A DNA stretch of 64,000 nt from Aselliscus stoliczkanus. Its lineage: Eukaryota; Chordata; Mammalia; Chiroptera; Hipposideridae. The stretch spans positions 7,411,501 to 7,475,500 of the forward strand of contig CM066736.1 in the NCBI GenBank assembly GCA_033961575.1, in the 5' to 3' direction. The position numbers were made by a program, and so were the translations under genes. This document shows, piece by piece, positions 11,133 to 21,900 of the stretch. Each line of letters begins with the position of its first letter. The stretch's first letter is position 1. The notes below the pieces were generated by a model. That model saw only the letters and a program-made list of their open reading frames with translations. It searched no databases and had not been told where the DNA came from.

Positions 11133-11334
11133 AAAAAAAAAATGCAGGGTGTGTGTGATTCAGTTGGTTGGCCTTTCTAACACTCTCACAGCTGCTTGTT
11201 TGGGGACCCCATCTGGGGAAGAAAGGATGAGGACAATGGCCCAACTCCCTGAACTGGATGGCCCAGGAATGAGGCAGCAGCACCACATGGATGGAATCAT
11301 AGCTACTGGATATTTAGAAAATAGCAGGTGCCAA

Positions 11335-11520
11335 GAACCGTACCTGTATGTTATTTTGAACCCTTCTAACAATTAGCAGATGCTTTTTTCCTGCCCATTT
11401 TAGAGGTGAGGAGATTGAGGTTCAAAGAGGTTACATGCCTTGCCTGAGATCACACAGCCAATCAGTGAATTCAAACCTGAATTCAGTCTGTGGAGCTCTT
11501 TCCACTCTGAGGCTCAAGTT
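11335..11520 (-). mobile_element. MIR (antisense)
   Basis: Antisense MIR wording: 'cccattttagaggtgaggag', 'gaggttacatgccttgcctg', 'agatcacacagccaatcagtg'. Confidence 0.6.
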
Positions 11521-11605
11521 TTTAGGGTCCTATGGGGCTTCCCAGAGGTGCTGACTGCCTCATCGGGAAAAGGAGGAGGTGGAAAAAGAAGCCCCAAGGG
11601 TAGGG

Positions 11606-11725
11606 TGGGCCAAGTGGCTCAGTTGGTTAAGAGCTCGCACAAGAGTGCCTTGCAAGCTGAGCTCTGAGCAACAGTAGTTCGATGCCCAGCCTGTTGGCAG
11701 GATGGCTCAGCTAAAAAAAAAAAAG
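11606..11725 (+). mobile_element. tRNA-derived SINE, 'GAGCAACAG' type
   Basis: The head 'gggccaagtggctcagttgg' is followed by 'gctgagctctgagcaacag' and 'ggatggctcagct' and an A tail. The region before the tail is shortened relative to other copies. Confidence 0.8.
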
Positions 11726-11739
11726 AAAAAATCCAGAAC

Positions 11740-12840
11740 AAAAGAAACAATCAATAAAATGAAAGGGAACCTATGGAATGGGAAAAAATATTTGCAAATC
11801 ATACATCTGATGAGGGTTTAATATCCAAAATATATAAAGAACTAAATTCAATAGCAAAACAAAAAGACAAAAACCCAACAATAACCTGATTTAAAAGTGG
11901 GCAGAGAAAGTAAATAGGCATTTTTCCAAAGATGACATACAAATGGCCACAGGTACAAGAAAAGAGGCTCACCATTACAAATCGTCAGGGAAATGCAAAT
12001 CAAAACTACAATGAGATATCATCATCTCACACCTGTGAGAATGGCTGTCGTCAACAAAACAAGCAATAACAAGTGTTAGTGAGGACTGGAGAAAACAGAA
12101 GCCTTGTGCACTGTTGGTGGGAATGTAAATTGAGACAGTCAGTATGGAAAACAGTATGGAGGTTCCTCAAAAAATTAAAATTAGAACTACCGTATGATCA
12201 GGCAATCCATATTTATCCAAAGGAAATCAGGATCGTGAAGAGATGTCTGCACCCCATGTTCACTGAAGCATCATTCACAATAGCCAAGATGTGGAAACAA
12301 CCTATGGGCCTACCAACAGATGAATGGATAAAGAGGTATGTGGTATGTATACACAATGGAATATGTCAGCCATGATAAAGAAATCCTGCCATTTGCAATG
12401 ACATGGACGGGACTTGAGGGTGTTATGCTAAGTGAGACAAGTCAGAGAAAGACAAGTACTATATGATCAGTTATATGTGGAACCTAAGAAAGCCAAACTC
12501 ACAGAAACGGTACAATCGTTACCAGGGGCTGGAGGGCAGGGGAAACGAGTAGATGTTGGTCAAATAGTACAAATTTCCAGTAATAAGATGAATAAATTCT
12601 AGAGATCTAAAGCACAGCATGGTGGTTACAGTGAACAATACTATATTACATACTTGAAAGTGGCTATGAGAGTAGGTTAAATGTTCTCACCACAAAAAAG
12701 AAATGGTAAGTATGTGACAAGGTGAGGTGTCAGCTAGTGCTAAGGTGGTAATTATGTTGAATTATATAAATTATCAAATCACCATGTTGTAGACCTTAAA
12801 CTTACACAGTGTTACATGTCAATTATATCGCAATAAAGTT
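11740..12840 (+). mobile_element. L1 3' fragment (ORF2 C-terminus and 3' UTR)
   Basis: The 5' part carries the L1 ORF2 C-terminal region ('gagaatggctgtcgtcaaca', 'actgttggtgggaatgtaaa', 'atagccaagatgtggaaaca'). The 3' part is L1 3' UTR ending near 'cgcaataaagttgg'. A short open piece at 12073-12375 is ORF2 remnant, not a gene. Confidence 0.8.
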
Positions 12841-13094
12841 GGAAAGAAAAGTAATAGAAAAATTTAGGAGAAAATTTTTAAATAATCTGAGTAGAAAAGG
12901 CTTTCTAGGCATGACATAAAAGCCAGAGGCATAAAAGAAAGCATTGACCAAAAAACCCCCCACAAAACAAACAAAACCCTGTAAAACAAAAACAAAAGGC
13001 ATAGACTAAGTAAAATGATAACTGAGGATTGGCAGAAAGTATTTGCACTACATATGACAGACGAAATATTAATTGCCTTGACATATTGACATCT

Positions 13095-13121
13095 AGATAG
13101 ATAGATACATAGATAGATAAA
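13095..13121 (+). repeat. (GATA)n microsatellite, short
   Basis: A few GATA units inside the old L1 fragment. Confidence 0.8.
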
Positions 13122-13442
13122 AAAAATACCTACAAATCAATTTTAAAGAAACTGACAACCAGTCTAACAGAAAAATGAACAGGGACATGAACAGTTAGCT
13201 CGTGGCAGAAGAAGAACATGACTTCATACAGGCCAAGATGTGCAAGCTCACTCCTAAGAATAGAAATGCAAATTAATGTGATAATGAACTGTTATTTTTC
13301 ACCTATCTGATTAGCAAAGCTAAAGAATTCTGATAAACTGTTGGTGATGGTGTGAGGAAACCCAGACATGATAAGGGGTAGGGTATAAATTAATCAAACC
13401 TCAATGAAGGGTAATATCTGTAATTAAATTATAAACACCCTT

Positions 13443-13818
13443 GGGCCGGCCGAGTGGCACATTGGTTAAGAGTTGGTTTTGGGATGCCAGCGGCCCCAGT
13501 TCGGATCCCACATATGAGGGCCAGTGACACCTCCCTCTACAGCTAAGAATAGCTCCACCTGGAGCTGGGCTGTGTGAGCCCTGGTGATGGTGTAGACTGC
13601 AGCCGCTGCTGCAGTGGGCTGCCATAGGCTACAGTGAGTGGAGCGTGATGAGCAACCGTCCAGAGGCTGGCGACCGATCTGCCTCATCCGGGAAGAGCGC
13701 AATGATGATACCAACATGGGCCAGTGAAGCAATGTCCTCCACAACTAGACTAAAGAACAAAAAAGGACAGCAACTTGTCTGTTCCCCTCCCCCAATTCTC
13801 CAATAAAAAAACTTGAAA
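13443..13818 (+). mobile_element. composite T+ SINE (long form, short core)
   Basis: Same family as 3112-3545, but the core lacks the ~20-bp repeat unit and goes straight from 'gtgagtgg' to 'agcaaccgtccagagg'. It is flanked by repeats of ttataaa(c/t)acccttg. Confidence 0.85.
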
Positions 13819-14005
13819 AAAATTATAAATACCCTTGACTTAGTGGTTCCATTTCTATGAATTTCTCAAGTCAAGGTTATAAATCCCAGCATTGTTTGTA
13901 ATGGCAAAAGGTTGGAAACAACCGAATCGTCCATCCATAGGAAATTCCGTTACATGCATCCAATGGAATGCTATGTATCTGTTAAGGAGAATGCTGTAGA
14001 ACCAC

Positions 14006-14007
<2 letters not shown>

Positions 14008-14045
<38 letters not shown>
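14008..14045 (+). repeat. (CA)n microsatellite
   Basis: About 19 CA units at the 3' end of the old L1 fragment. Confidence 0.95.
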
Positions 14046-14047
<2 letters not shown>

Positions 14048-14430
14048 TAGTAACTGAAAAAAGCAAGTTGTCTTGGGGAAGGACTGCTGCATTCAAAGAA
14101 GAGAGGGAGGCTTTCTCGGTTTATCCTTGCAGTGAGTCTCCAAACCTCTTTCCTCTCCTTCCTGGGCAGACAGCTCCAGCAGTTCTCCGCATCCTTCCTA
14201 CATACGGAGGAATGGCCACCAGACGGAATTCTGGCTCATGAAACAGGCTCAGCCCATAAAACCTTCCCACGTCCCATTCTTAATGCTTTTTTCACCTCTG
14301 GTTGTGACTTCGGGAATCAGGTGTTGACATCAGAGTCACACAAAGAAGAGTCTGGGCCCGAGTTCCTGCTTGGAGCACAACATCTGTGTCTGGATTTTCA
14401 AGGCATATCTGTTGTGGCTGCTCTGTAACG
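14046..14430. other. intergenic, nothing recognised
   Basis: No repeat family or exon recognised. Confidence 0.4.
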
Positions 14431-14431
14431 A

Positions 14432-14510
14432 TTGGGCTGTCAGAAAAGTCATGACTTCTTTTTTCTGTTTTTCGTTGCAAAACTGCATCACGGCTTTTCC
14501 GACAACCCAA
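14432..14510. mobile_element. 79-bp mariner-type MITE, copy 2
   Basis: Same inverted-repeat element as 1328-1406. The right flank is TA; the left flank is GA, most likely a mutated TA. Confidence 0.85.
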
Positions 14511-14704
14511 TATTATGATATCCTTTTGATGTATTAGCTCGTCAAAGCAAAACACAACAAATCTCTCTCTTTCTCTGTCTCTGTTGGTTTCTTTCAGACT
14601 TTGGATGAACACCTTTGCCTGGTACTTCATAGTTGGGCCTTAGTCAACCTCTTTGGCTTCAGCGGCTTGAGCCTCAAGCAGCAGCCCAGACACCTGCTGT
14701 CTAA

Positions 14705-14812
14705 CTTTTTTTTCTTTTGAGGGCAGTGTCACTGGCCCTCATATGTGGGACCCGAACCGGGGCCGCTGGCGTCCCAAGCCAGCTCTTAACCACCGCGCCA
14801 CTCGGCCGGGCC
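14705..14812 (-). mobile_element. short tRNA-derived SINE
   Basis: Minus-strand short form. It is flanked by gacac(c/t)tgctgtcta on both sides. Confidence 0.9.
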
Positions 14813-15150
14813 CGACACTTGCTGTCTAGATGTGCCCCTTTCCTCTGCTCCTCTGCTGTCAAAACACACTTATCTTTGCACAGCTCAGCCCATCCTGCCA
14901 GGTTTGTTCACCTCCTTGGGCTTTTGCTGATAGTTATTTGGTTGAAATGTACACATTTGACCCTGTAGCCAGCCCCCTTCCTGTCCAACATCCTCTCATT
15001 CCTCCCTGCATCGCCTTCAGTGCCCAGCCCTGGGATGTCCGTGGAATAAAAGTCTGCCAGAGCCTTATTTCCTGCCTTCCTGTAGTCCATTCTCCGCAGA
15101 ATGAGAAACCAGTAAATTTAAGGCACAAATTAAGCAAGCCCTCCTAAAGC
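14813..15150. other. intergenic, nothing recognised
   Basis: Unique sequence upstream of the ALDH2 CpG island, with no feature I can support. Confidence 0.4.
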
Positions 15151-15502
15151 CCTCTCCGCTGACGCTGCCCACCTCACCCCTCCTTGTCCACTCTCCCCAC
15201 GTTCGCCGAGCCCCGTTCTATCCGTTTCTCCAACACGTGCCCGCGGGGTTCCAGCTCCAGGCCCTGCACTTGCTGTGCCCCCTCCTGCCCGCACCCCGGG
15301 TGCTCTCCCTGAGATGCTTGTGAGGCCTTTACAAGTCAGGGGTCACACGGTGCTGCCGGACCGCGGGGTCTAACACCCAGACCCTCTGGCCCGGCCAGGC
15401 CTTCACTGCTAACTTCATCACGGCCCTGTCCCTCCCTGGAATCATGTCGCGCGTGGCCGTAACGGTGGGTCTCCGTAGCTGGAGTGGGGGCCCCCGGAAG
15501 TC

Positions 15503-15515
15503 AAGGCCAGGGTCG
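15503..15515 (+). promoter_or_regulatory. possible nuclear-receptor half-site pair
   Basis: AAGGCCAGGGTCG lies about 320-330 bp before the ATG. The human ALDH2 promoter has a nuclear-receptor site (HNF4, RXR, COUP-TF) at about the same distance. The match to a DR1 consensus is loose, so this is an inference from position. Confidence 0.3.
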
Positions 15516-15735
15516 TTCCGGTTCCGGCCCGGACACATCCAAGGCTCAGCCAACGCGCGCCCAGCGCGCAAGGCCGGGTCATTGCGCTACGCGGGCGCCA
15601 GTGCGGGCGCCGCGGGGCGCGGGTGGCGGGGCATCCGCCGAGGGCGGCGGGCCCCCAGCGCCCGGAGGCAGCGCGGTCCGGGAGCGGCGGCGGGCGCGCC
15701 CCGCTGCGGGGGCCCCGGCCCAGCCCGCGCTGCCC

Positions 15736-15740
15736 ATTGG
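15736..15740 (-). promoter_or_regulatory. inverted CCAAT box (NF-Y site)
   Basis: ATTGG (CCAAT on the minus strand) lies about 97 bp upstream of the ATG. The human ALDH2 promoter is known to use an NF-Y/CP1 CCAAT box close to this distance. Confidence 0.65.
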
Positions 15741-15752
15741 CGGCCGCGCCGG

Positions 15753-15761
15753 GGGGCGGGG
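15753..15761 (+). promoter_or_regulatory. GC box (Sp1-type)
   Basis: A GGGGCGGGG motif lies 12 bp after the CCAAT box and 75 bp before the ATG. Confidence 0.6.
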
Positions 15762-15834
15762 AGAGGCGGCGGGCGCAGGAAAACGCCCCTCGGGCCGGCC
15801 ACCCGCACACACCGGACGCGCTCTCCCCGGCGGC

Positions 15835-15960
15835 ATGCTGCGCGCCGCTGCATTCGCCGCCGCGGGCCTGGGGCCCCGCCTGGGCAGCCGCCTGCTGTCG
15901 GCTGCCGCCATCCACGCTGTGCCGGCGCCCAACCAGCAGCCCGAGGTCTTCTACAACAAG
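15835..15960 (+). CDS. ALDH2: ALDH2 coding exon 1 (leader peptide)
   Basis: The 42 codons start [20 protein letters not shown] and end QQPEVFYNK|gtgagg, phase 0. Relative to human there are 4 extra residues around FAAAGL in the mitochondrial targeting peptide. Long open frames in the same CpG-rich DNA are incidental. Confidence 0.95.
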
Positions 15961-18900
15961 GTGAGGCCTCCGGCCCTTTATCTTCAGGGTACGGGGTCTG
16001 CTGCGTCGGCAGGCCCCGGGCCTCAGTTTACCCAGTTGGGGGTCGAGGGATTTGCCGCGATTGGTCTTCGCACGCCTTGCCTTCCCTTCCTGAGAGCGTT
16101 TTGGTCCCTTGGCTGGCTCCGTTATCCAGCTGTGACTGGTCGTTTATGGGTTTTCGTCCAACTGCCGCCTCCCGTTTTCCGGCGCCAACTCTTGGGGTGC
16201 CCTTCTCCCCCCCGATCGTCATCGGCTTTCAAGCCTCCTGGTTGCCCCTGTGTCAGAGTAGTGCCTTCACCATCACCCACGCAAAGGACGTCTCTGGGAG
16301 CCCCACTTGGCAGGAACTTTGCAGTCTTTTCTTTGGTGTATCTTATAACCCCCTCGACTCATGCCCCTGTCCAAGGAATTCCAAAAGGAAAAGCAAGGAA
16401 AGGAGGGCCTGACCAAGCTAAGGAGGGTCTTTCCTCCATCACACTGATTCCCAGGGGCTGATTTCTGGCTCAGCCAAGACTTGGTAATATTTTCTCTTTT
16501 GATCTTTTTGGCCGCTGGCTTCCCAAGCCAGCGCTTAACCTCCGTGCCACCTGGCCGACCCTCTCTTTTGATCTTTGAGTCTGGGTAAAGTACTGGAATT
16601 CAGAGAAGGAAACTGGTTTCTTTTTTTTTCCTGTTTTTTTTGTTTGTTTGTTTTGTTTGTTTTTTGAGGGCAGTGTCACTGGCCCTCACATGCGGGACCC
16701 GAACCTGGGCTGCTGGCCTCCCAAACCAGTGCCCAACCACCACGCCACTCGGCCGGCCCGGAAACTGGTTTCAAAAGAGTTCGTTTTGTTTGTGCAACAA
16801 GTGTAGTTGTTTCTCTTCTCCGAGCTTCAGTTTCTTTGTGAAGTGGGAAGAGTGTTAGAGGGTGATGCCTTTTGTCAGCATGGGCCTTACACGCTCCCCT
16901 GGGCACTGATGGAAACAGCTTTTAGTCCTGTGCACGGCCCTGGCACCTGGACCCATTCAGAGCATTTACCTCTTCTGCTGTTTAATCCTTATATCGGCCT
17001 CTTGATGTCTGCACTGTGGTTTATCTCCAATTTATACATTGAAGGACCGAGCACAAAGAAGTTTAGTGACTTGCCTAAATACTGAAGTCAGGGCTGCCAG
17101 GTGGCTCAGTTGGTTAGAGGGAAGCTCTGAATAACGGTTGTGGGTTCCATTCCCACATGGGCCAGTGAGCGCACCCTCCGCAATGAGATTGAAGACAAAG
17201 ACTTGAGCTGAGCTGCCAGTGGGCAACCGGATGGCTCAGTTGGTTAGAGCATGTGCTCTTAACCAAGGATGCTGGTTCGACTTCCTGCACGGGATGGTGG
17301 GCTGTGGCCCCCCGCCCCCACCTTCCCCTGACATCTAGATTGAAAATGGCAACTGGACTTGGAGCTGAGCTGCGCCCTCCACAACTAAGATTGAAGGACA
17401 ACTTGACTTGGAGCTGATGGGTCCTGGGAAAAACACACTGTTCCCCAATAAAGTTAAAAAAAAAAAAGACTGAAGTCAGTGACCAAGTTGAGGTTCATAT
17501 CTAGATTTCCAAGAGGGAGTCCCTAACCAGACCATTCTCTGGTGCTACTGATGCAACTCTGGGTGGGACTAAAGGGGTCACTGCTGACTTAGGATGCTGG
17601 AGAGCTGGCTGCTAGGTAGCCGCTTTCAACATGGGACCTGCTTGTCTGGCCCAGAGTTTGGCTGCAAATCTGTACACAGGTGATGGGTAAAGGCACACCC
17701 GAGTGATTTGAAGGAATGTTACAAATGGTCATTTTTGAGATAATAAAAACAAAAGAGGAAAAAAATTATCCTTTGTATAACACAGGTGCAGCAACTGTTC
17801 CTCCCTTGGTAGGCTGCTTCACCAGGAATTCGTGCTTGGCAGACTTCAACATCAAAAAGATCAAGCCGAGGGCCAGCCAAGTGGCGTGGTGGTTAAGAGC
17901 TGGCTTGGGAAGCCAGCAGCCCCAGTTTGGGTCCCATATATGAGGGCCAGTGACACTGCCCTCAAAAAAAAAAAAGATCAAGCCGAGGGCCGGCTGAGTG
18001 GCGCATTGGTTAAGCGCTGGTTTTGGGATGCCAGCGGCCCCGGTTCGGATCCCACATGAGGGCCAGTGACACTGCCCTCTATAGCTAACAACAGCTCCAC
18101 CTGGAGCTGGGCTGTGCGAGCCCGGGTGATGGTGTGGGCTGCAGCCCCTGCTGCAGTGGGCTGCCATAGGCTGCAGTGAGTGGCCAGCAGCCAGCGTGAG
18201 CGGCTGGCAGCCAAGCGTGAGCTGCCAGTAGCTGCAGTGAGCGACATCCAGAGGCCAGCGACCGATCTGCCTCATCCGGGAAGAGCGCAATGACGATACC
18301 AACAGTGAAGCAACATCCTCGGCAACTAAAACTGAAGAACAAAAAGACAGCAACTTGTCTGTTCCCCTTCCCTGATTCCCCAAAGCTGTTCCCATCCGCC
18401 AATTCCCCAATAAAAAAAAAAATCTTCAAAAAAAAAAAGATCAAGCCGAGAAATATCCTCAAGGGGCAGGTGTCAGCACCCCCAGCCTTTGTGGCCACAG
18501 GATCTAATTCGGACCTTCCTCCTTTGTGCTCCCATAGGGTCCAAACATACACATAGGTCTGTTTTCCAGACTCCGTCCTGAAATGTAAGTTGGGGAAGCA
18601 GAGTGAAATCTCTGAGGCTGTTTTCCTTTATCAGATTTTCTGAGATCATAAAAATAACATGTGCTCCCTATATAACAATGAAGAATACTTTAAAACTTTC
18701 CACTTACCCTATTGCATTCACCAAGACCACTGTTAGCAGATAGGTGTGTGATCTTGCAGACATTTTCTCTGCATTTGTGAGTGTGTGTGTAGGTGGGCGC
18801 GAGTGCATGAGCACCAGATTTTTTTATTTTTTTTTTTTGAGGGCAGTGTCACTGGCCCTCATATGCGGGACCCGAACCAGGGCCGCTGGCTTTCGAGGCC

Positions 18901-21900
18901 AGCACTTAACCACCGCGCCTCTCGGCCGGCCCAGATGGTTTTTACATATACGAGATCCTCGCACTCACTTCTCTGCAGCTCAGTCTCACTGAACAATGGA
19001 TCTGCATTATCTTTCTCAGTTCATACTTGCACGTCTGATGTATTCTTCCCTGGGGCTGCAGAGCCTCCCGCCACACTGGACCTTGCTCCTCCTAAAGCTC
19101 CTTGGGCTGTTTGCCATGTCACGTTGTTGCACATCCTGCTGGGAAGAATTCCAAGGCCTAATTGTACACTTCTGAGCCTCATACCAGGGCCTCTGTGTAC
19201 GATTCGAACACCTGAACATTTCTCTGGGGGTTACTGCTTCCTGGAAGTTCAGTCACGTGTTTTGGAGTCTGAAGTCTGGAGCTTCCCCAAAGGAGCTACT
19301 CGGACAGGCTTTGAGGCTGCTTCTGCTGCTGGGTTTTCTTGCTGAGGGCATGTGGGAGGTTTTGGGCTTTGTGGGGAAGTTGTTGCTCTTCAGGCTTGTT
19401 GAGTCTCACCTGGATGGGGGCAGGTAGGCACAGGCAGTGAGTCTGCTGCTTCCCACCTCTTATTTCTCAACCCAAAAGAAATTGAGTGGGGTGGCTTGGA
19501 TCACCTTCCTGGGGTTCGCTCGCCTCCACTTGGCCTGGGTGAGGCTGCAGGGTGGGGTAAACGTCTTGGTTGGGTTAACTGCCTAGCCAAGGGAGAGCTG
19601 TCTTCCCCCACTCACCAGCAGGGACCTGTGGGGGAGCTGATGATGGCCAGCCTTCCTAAAGATAAACATTGGTCATCCTTGGTGGGTTTCAGGGACACAC
19701 CTCTGTCAAAGAAACCGATTTTCACTTTTCATTCTTTTCTTCTTCCCTGACTTAGAGAGTAATTAATTAATTAACATCTGGAAAGACATCTCAGAGGAAA
19801 TCCCAAGGGACTGGTTTCCACAGAGTAATCCCTCTGTGGGGCATGGCTACCACTTTCACCTTGAACTTCACCAATCCATGTTGGCTGATGTCATAATGAA
19901 GATGAGAATATTGTTAGATACCATTTTGCGCTCTGGGCTCAGACTGTGCCATTTGCGAGTATCAAATTGGGTGGGTTCATTCATTCAACAGACATTGATT
20001 TCCTCAGCACCACCCCCAGTTCCAATGAACAAAACAGACCAGATCCCTGTCCATGGGAAGTTTGTGCCCTGGAAGATAGAGACAGACAAACACATGATGA
20101 AATGCATAACCTGGCGCAAGGTGAGCAGTGCTGTGGAGAAAAATAAGGCAGGGAAGAGGGGTAAGATTACTTAACTCTGAACTTCAGCCTCCCCATCTGT
20201 AGAACAGGGTGAGAACCTCGTCCACACCACAGGGTTGCTGTGGGGGTGAAGTGGGGTCACCCTTGTGCAGCTCTTTGCTGGTGCCTGGCTCATGGCTCTA
20301 GATGCCTCCATATTTACTGAGCCTGAAAATCACAGCAGGGATAAGGGTGATGCTACTGAGCTTACAAGGTCGTGGTGACCGAACTCTCTTTGATGTGGGG
20401 GCTGCTACAGTTGTCATTTGTTTCCCGAAGGTGTGAGCTAGGTGGTGGTGAAGTTGAATTAAATTTGGAATTCATGTTATTCTTAGCCTCTTGACCACAA
20501 CATTCAGGAACTAAAGCGAGAACTGACAAAAAGGAATTAAGAAAGGTTCTCCTAAAAAAAAAAAAAATAAAAAATAAAAAAAAGAAAGGTTCTCCTTATA
20601 TGCAATTTTCTGATCAAAACGACAATACATCTTCAGTACAAAAAAAAACCTCAAGCATTATAGAAATCTGTGAGGTAGAAAAAACTGACTGATGACAGTT
20701 GCCGGGAAGCAAAGCCGCAACCGATTGAGAACATGCTCTGGAAAATGGTGGTCTGCAGCTCATTTTATACAGTAGAATCAAAGGAGTATTAATCATAAAT
20801 TTCAGGGTAATTTTCTAAAACAGGGAACTGGGTGGGACATTCCGAGCTCAAGCCGCAGGGGGATGATCTATAGTTAAGCTATAGGGAGGTCAAGAAAAGG
20901 TAAGGCCAGGGACGTGGGGAGGCCTCTACTAAGGGGGTGCCAACCGGGCCCTTTTCTAACAGTTCATTATAAAGGAACACAAATGCCATTCAGTACCTCC
21001 TGCCTGCCCAGAATCTGTGGGAACACACTGAATTAAAGGTGACTGACGGGGTGATAAGAATGTTTGTGGTCATCAGATCAAGTTGAGACCAGATGTGTGT
21101 CTTGTGGACATGCACAGGTATCCCCTGATCTAAGAATCATGACTACTGGTCCATGGGGTAAAGGCCTGGGGTAAAGACTTGTATACCTACATTTTCACCT
21201 TGTATCCTACCAACAACTCTAAGTCAGGTGTTATTGCTGTCCCATCAAACCAGGGCTCGGGGAGGTCAAGTTCACATATCAGGGCTTAAACTTAGCTCTG
21301 TCCAGCTCTAATATGCATACCCTTAGCCACATGCTACCTCAGGCCCTATGGTCAGACAAGGATGTAAATACTTAAGGTATCCCCAGAACCTACATCGAAA
21401 TTGGAATATGATTATTGCTCAATAAATATTTATTGAGGGCATGAATGGGGCTGTGGCTGCTCGCCTGCTGGCTGTGAAGGCATTCATGAGTCAGGTAGGA
21501 ATACAGAAGAAGATTTATTAAAGTAAGAGGAGGGTATTGAGGGATAAAAAGTATAGCTATTGCACTGTGTTGTACACCTGAAACTAACTTAAAAATAAAA
21601 TAAAATAATTTTTTTTTTTTTTTTTTTTTTCTTAGCTGAGCCATCCTGCCACCTGTTGGCAGCTCAACGGCAACTCAGCTCAGGCTGGCCTCAAACAGCT
21701 GTTGCTCAGAGCTCAGCTCGCACTCTTGAGCGAGCTCTTAACCAACTGAGCCACTCGGCTGGCCCTAAAATAAAATAATTTAAAGAAGAAAAAAAAAAAG
21801 GAGGGCAGAGTCTCCTGGAAACGACTACAAACTACTGCATCAAGTCTTTGTTTGGTCTCAAGTTTGATATTTTCTAGCCAGGATATAAATCGCTTCCTGT

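Larger units (their letters stand above)
12985..14010 (+). mobile_element. second, older L1 3' fragment, split by a SINE
   Basis: ORF2-derived phrases ('agaaatgcaaattaatgtga', 'attagcaaagctaaagaatt', 'ggaaacaaccgaatcgtcca') run on both sides of the SINE at 13443. The copy is more diverged than the one just upstream. Confidence 0.6.
15350..15990 (+). promoter_or_regulatory. ALDH2: ALDH2 CpG-island promoter
   Basis: GC content and CpG frequency rise sharply across this stretch, which covers exon 1. There is no TATA box at a suitable place, in keeping with a housekeeping CpG promoter. Confidence 0.8.

Noticed and set aside
13900..14060. CRISPR-like or tandem array
   Set aside because: The repeats are plain CA dinucleotides at the end of an old L1; no spacer structure. 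CRISPR is not expected in a mammal.
15444..16461. Two long overlapping open frames (over 320 codons) across the CpG island
   Set aside because: One contains ALDH2 exon 1 and simply runs into intron 1; the other is a shifted frame. GC-rich DNA has few stops, and the splice donor at 15961 and the ALDH2 match explain the region.
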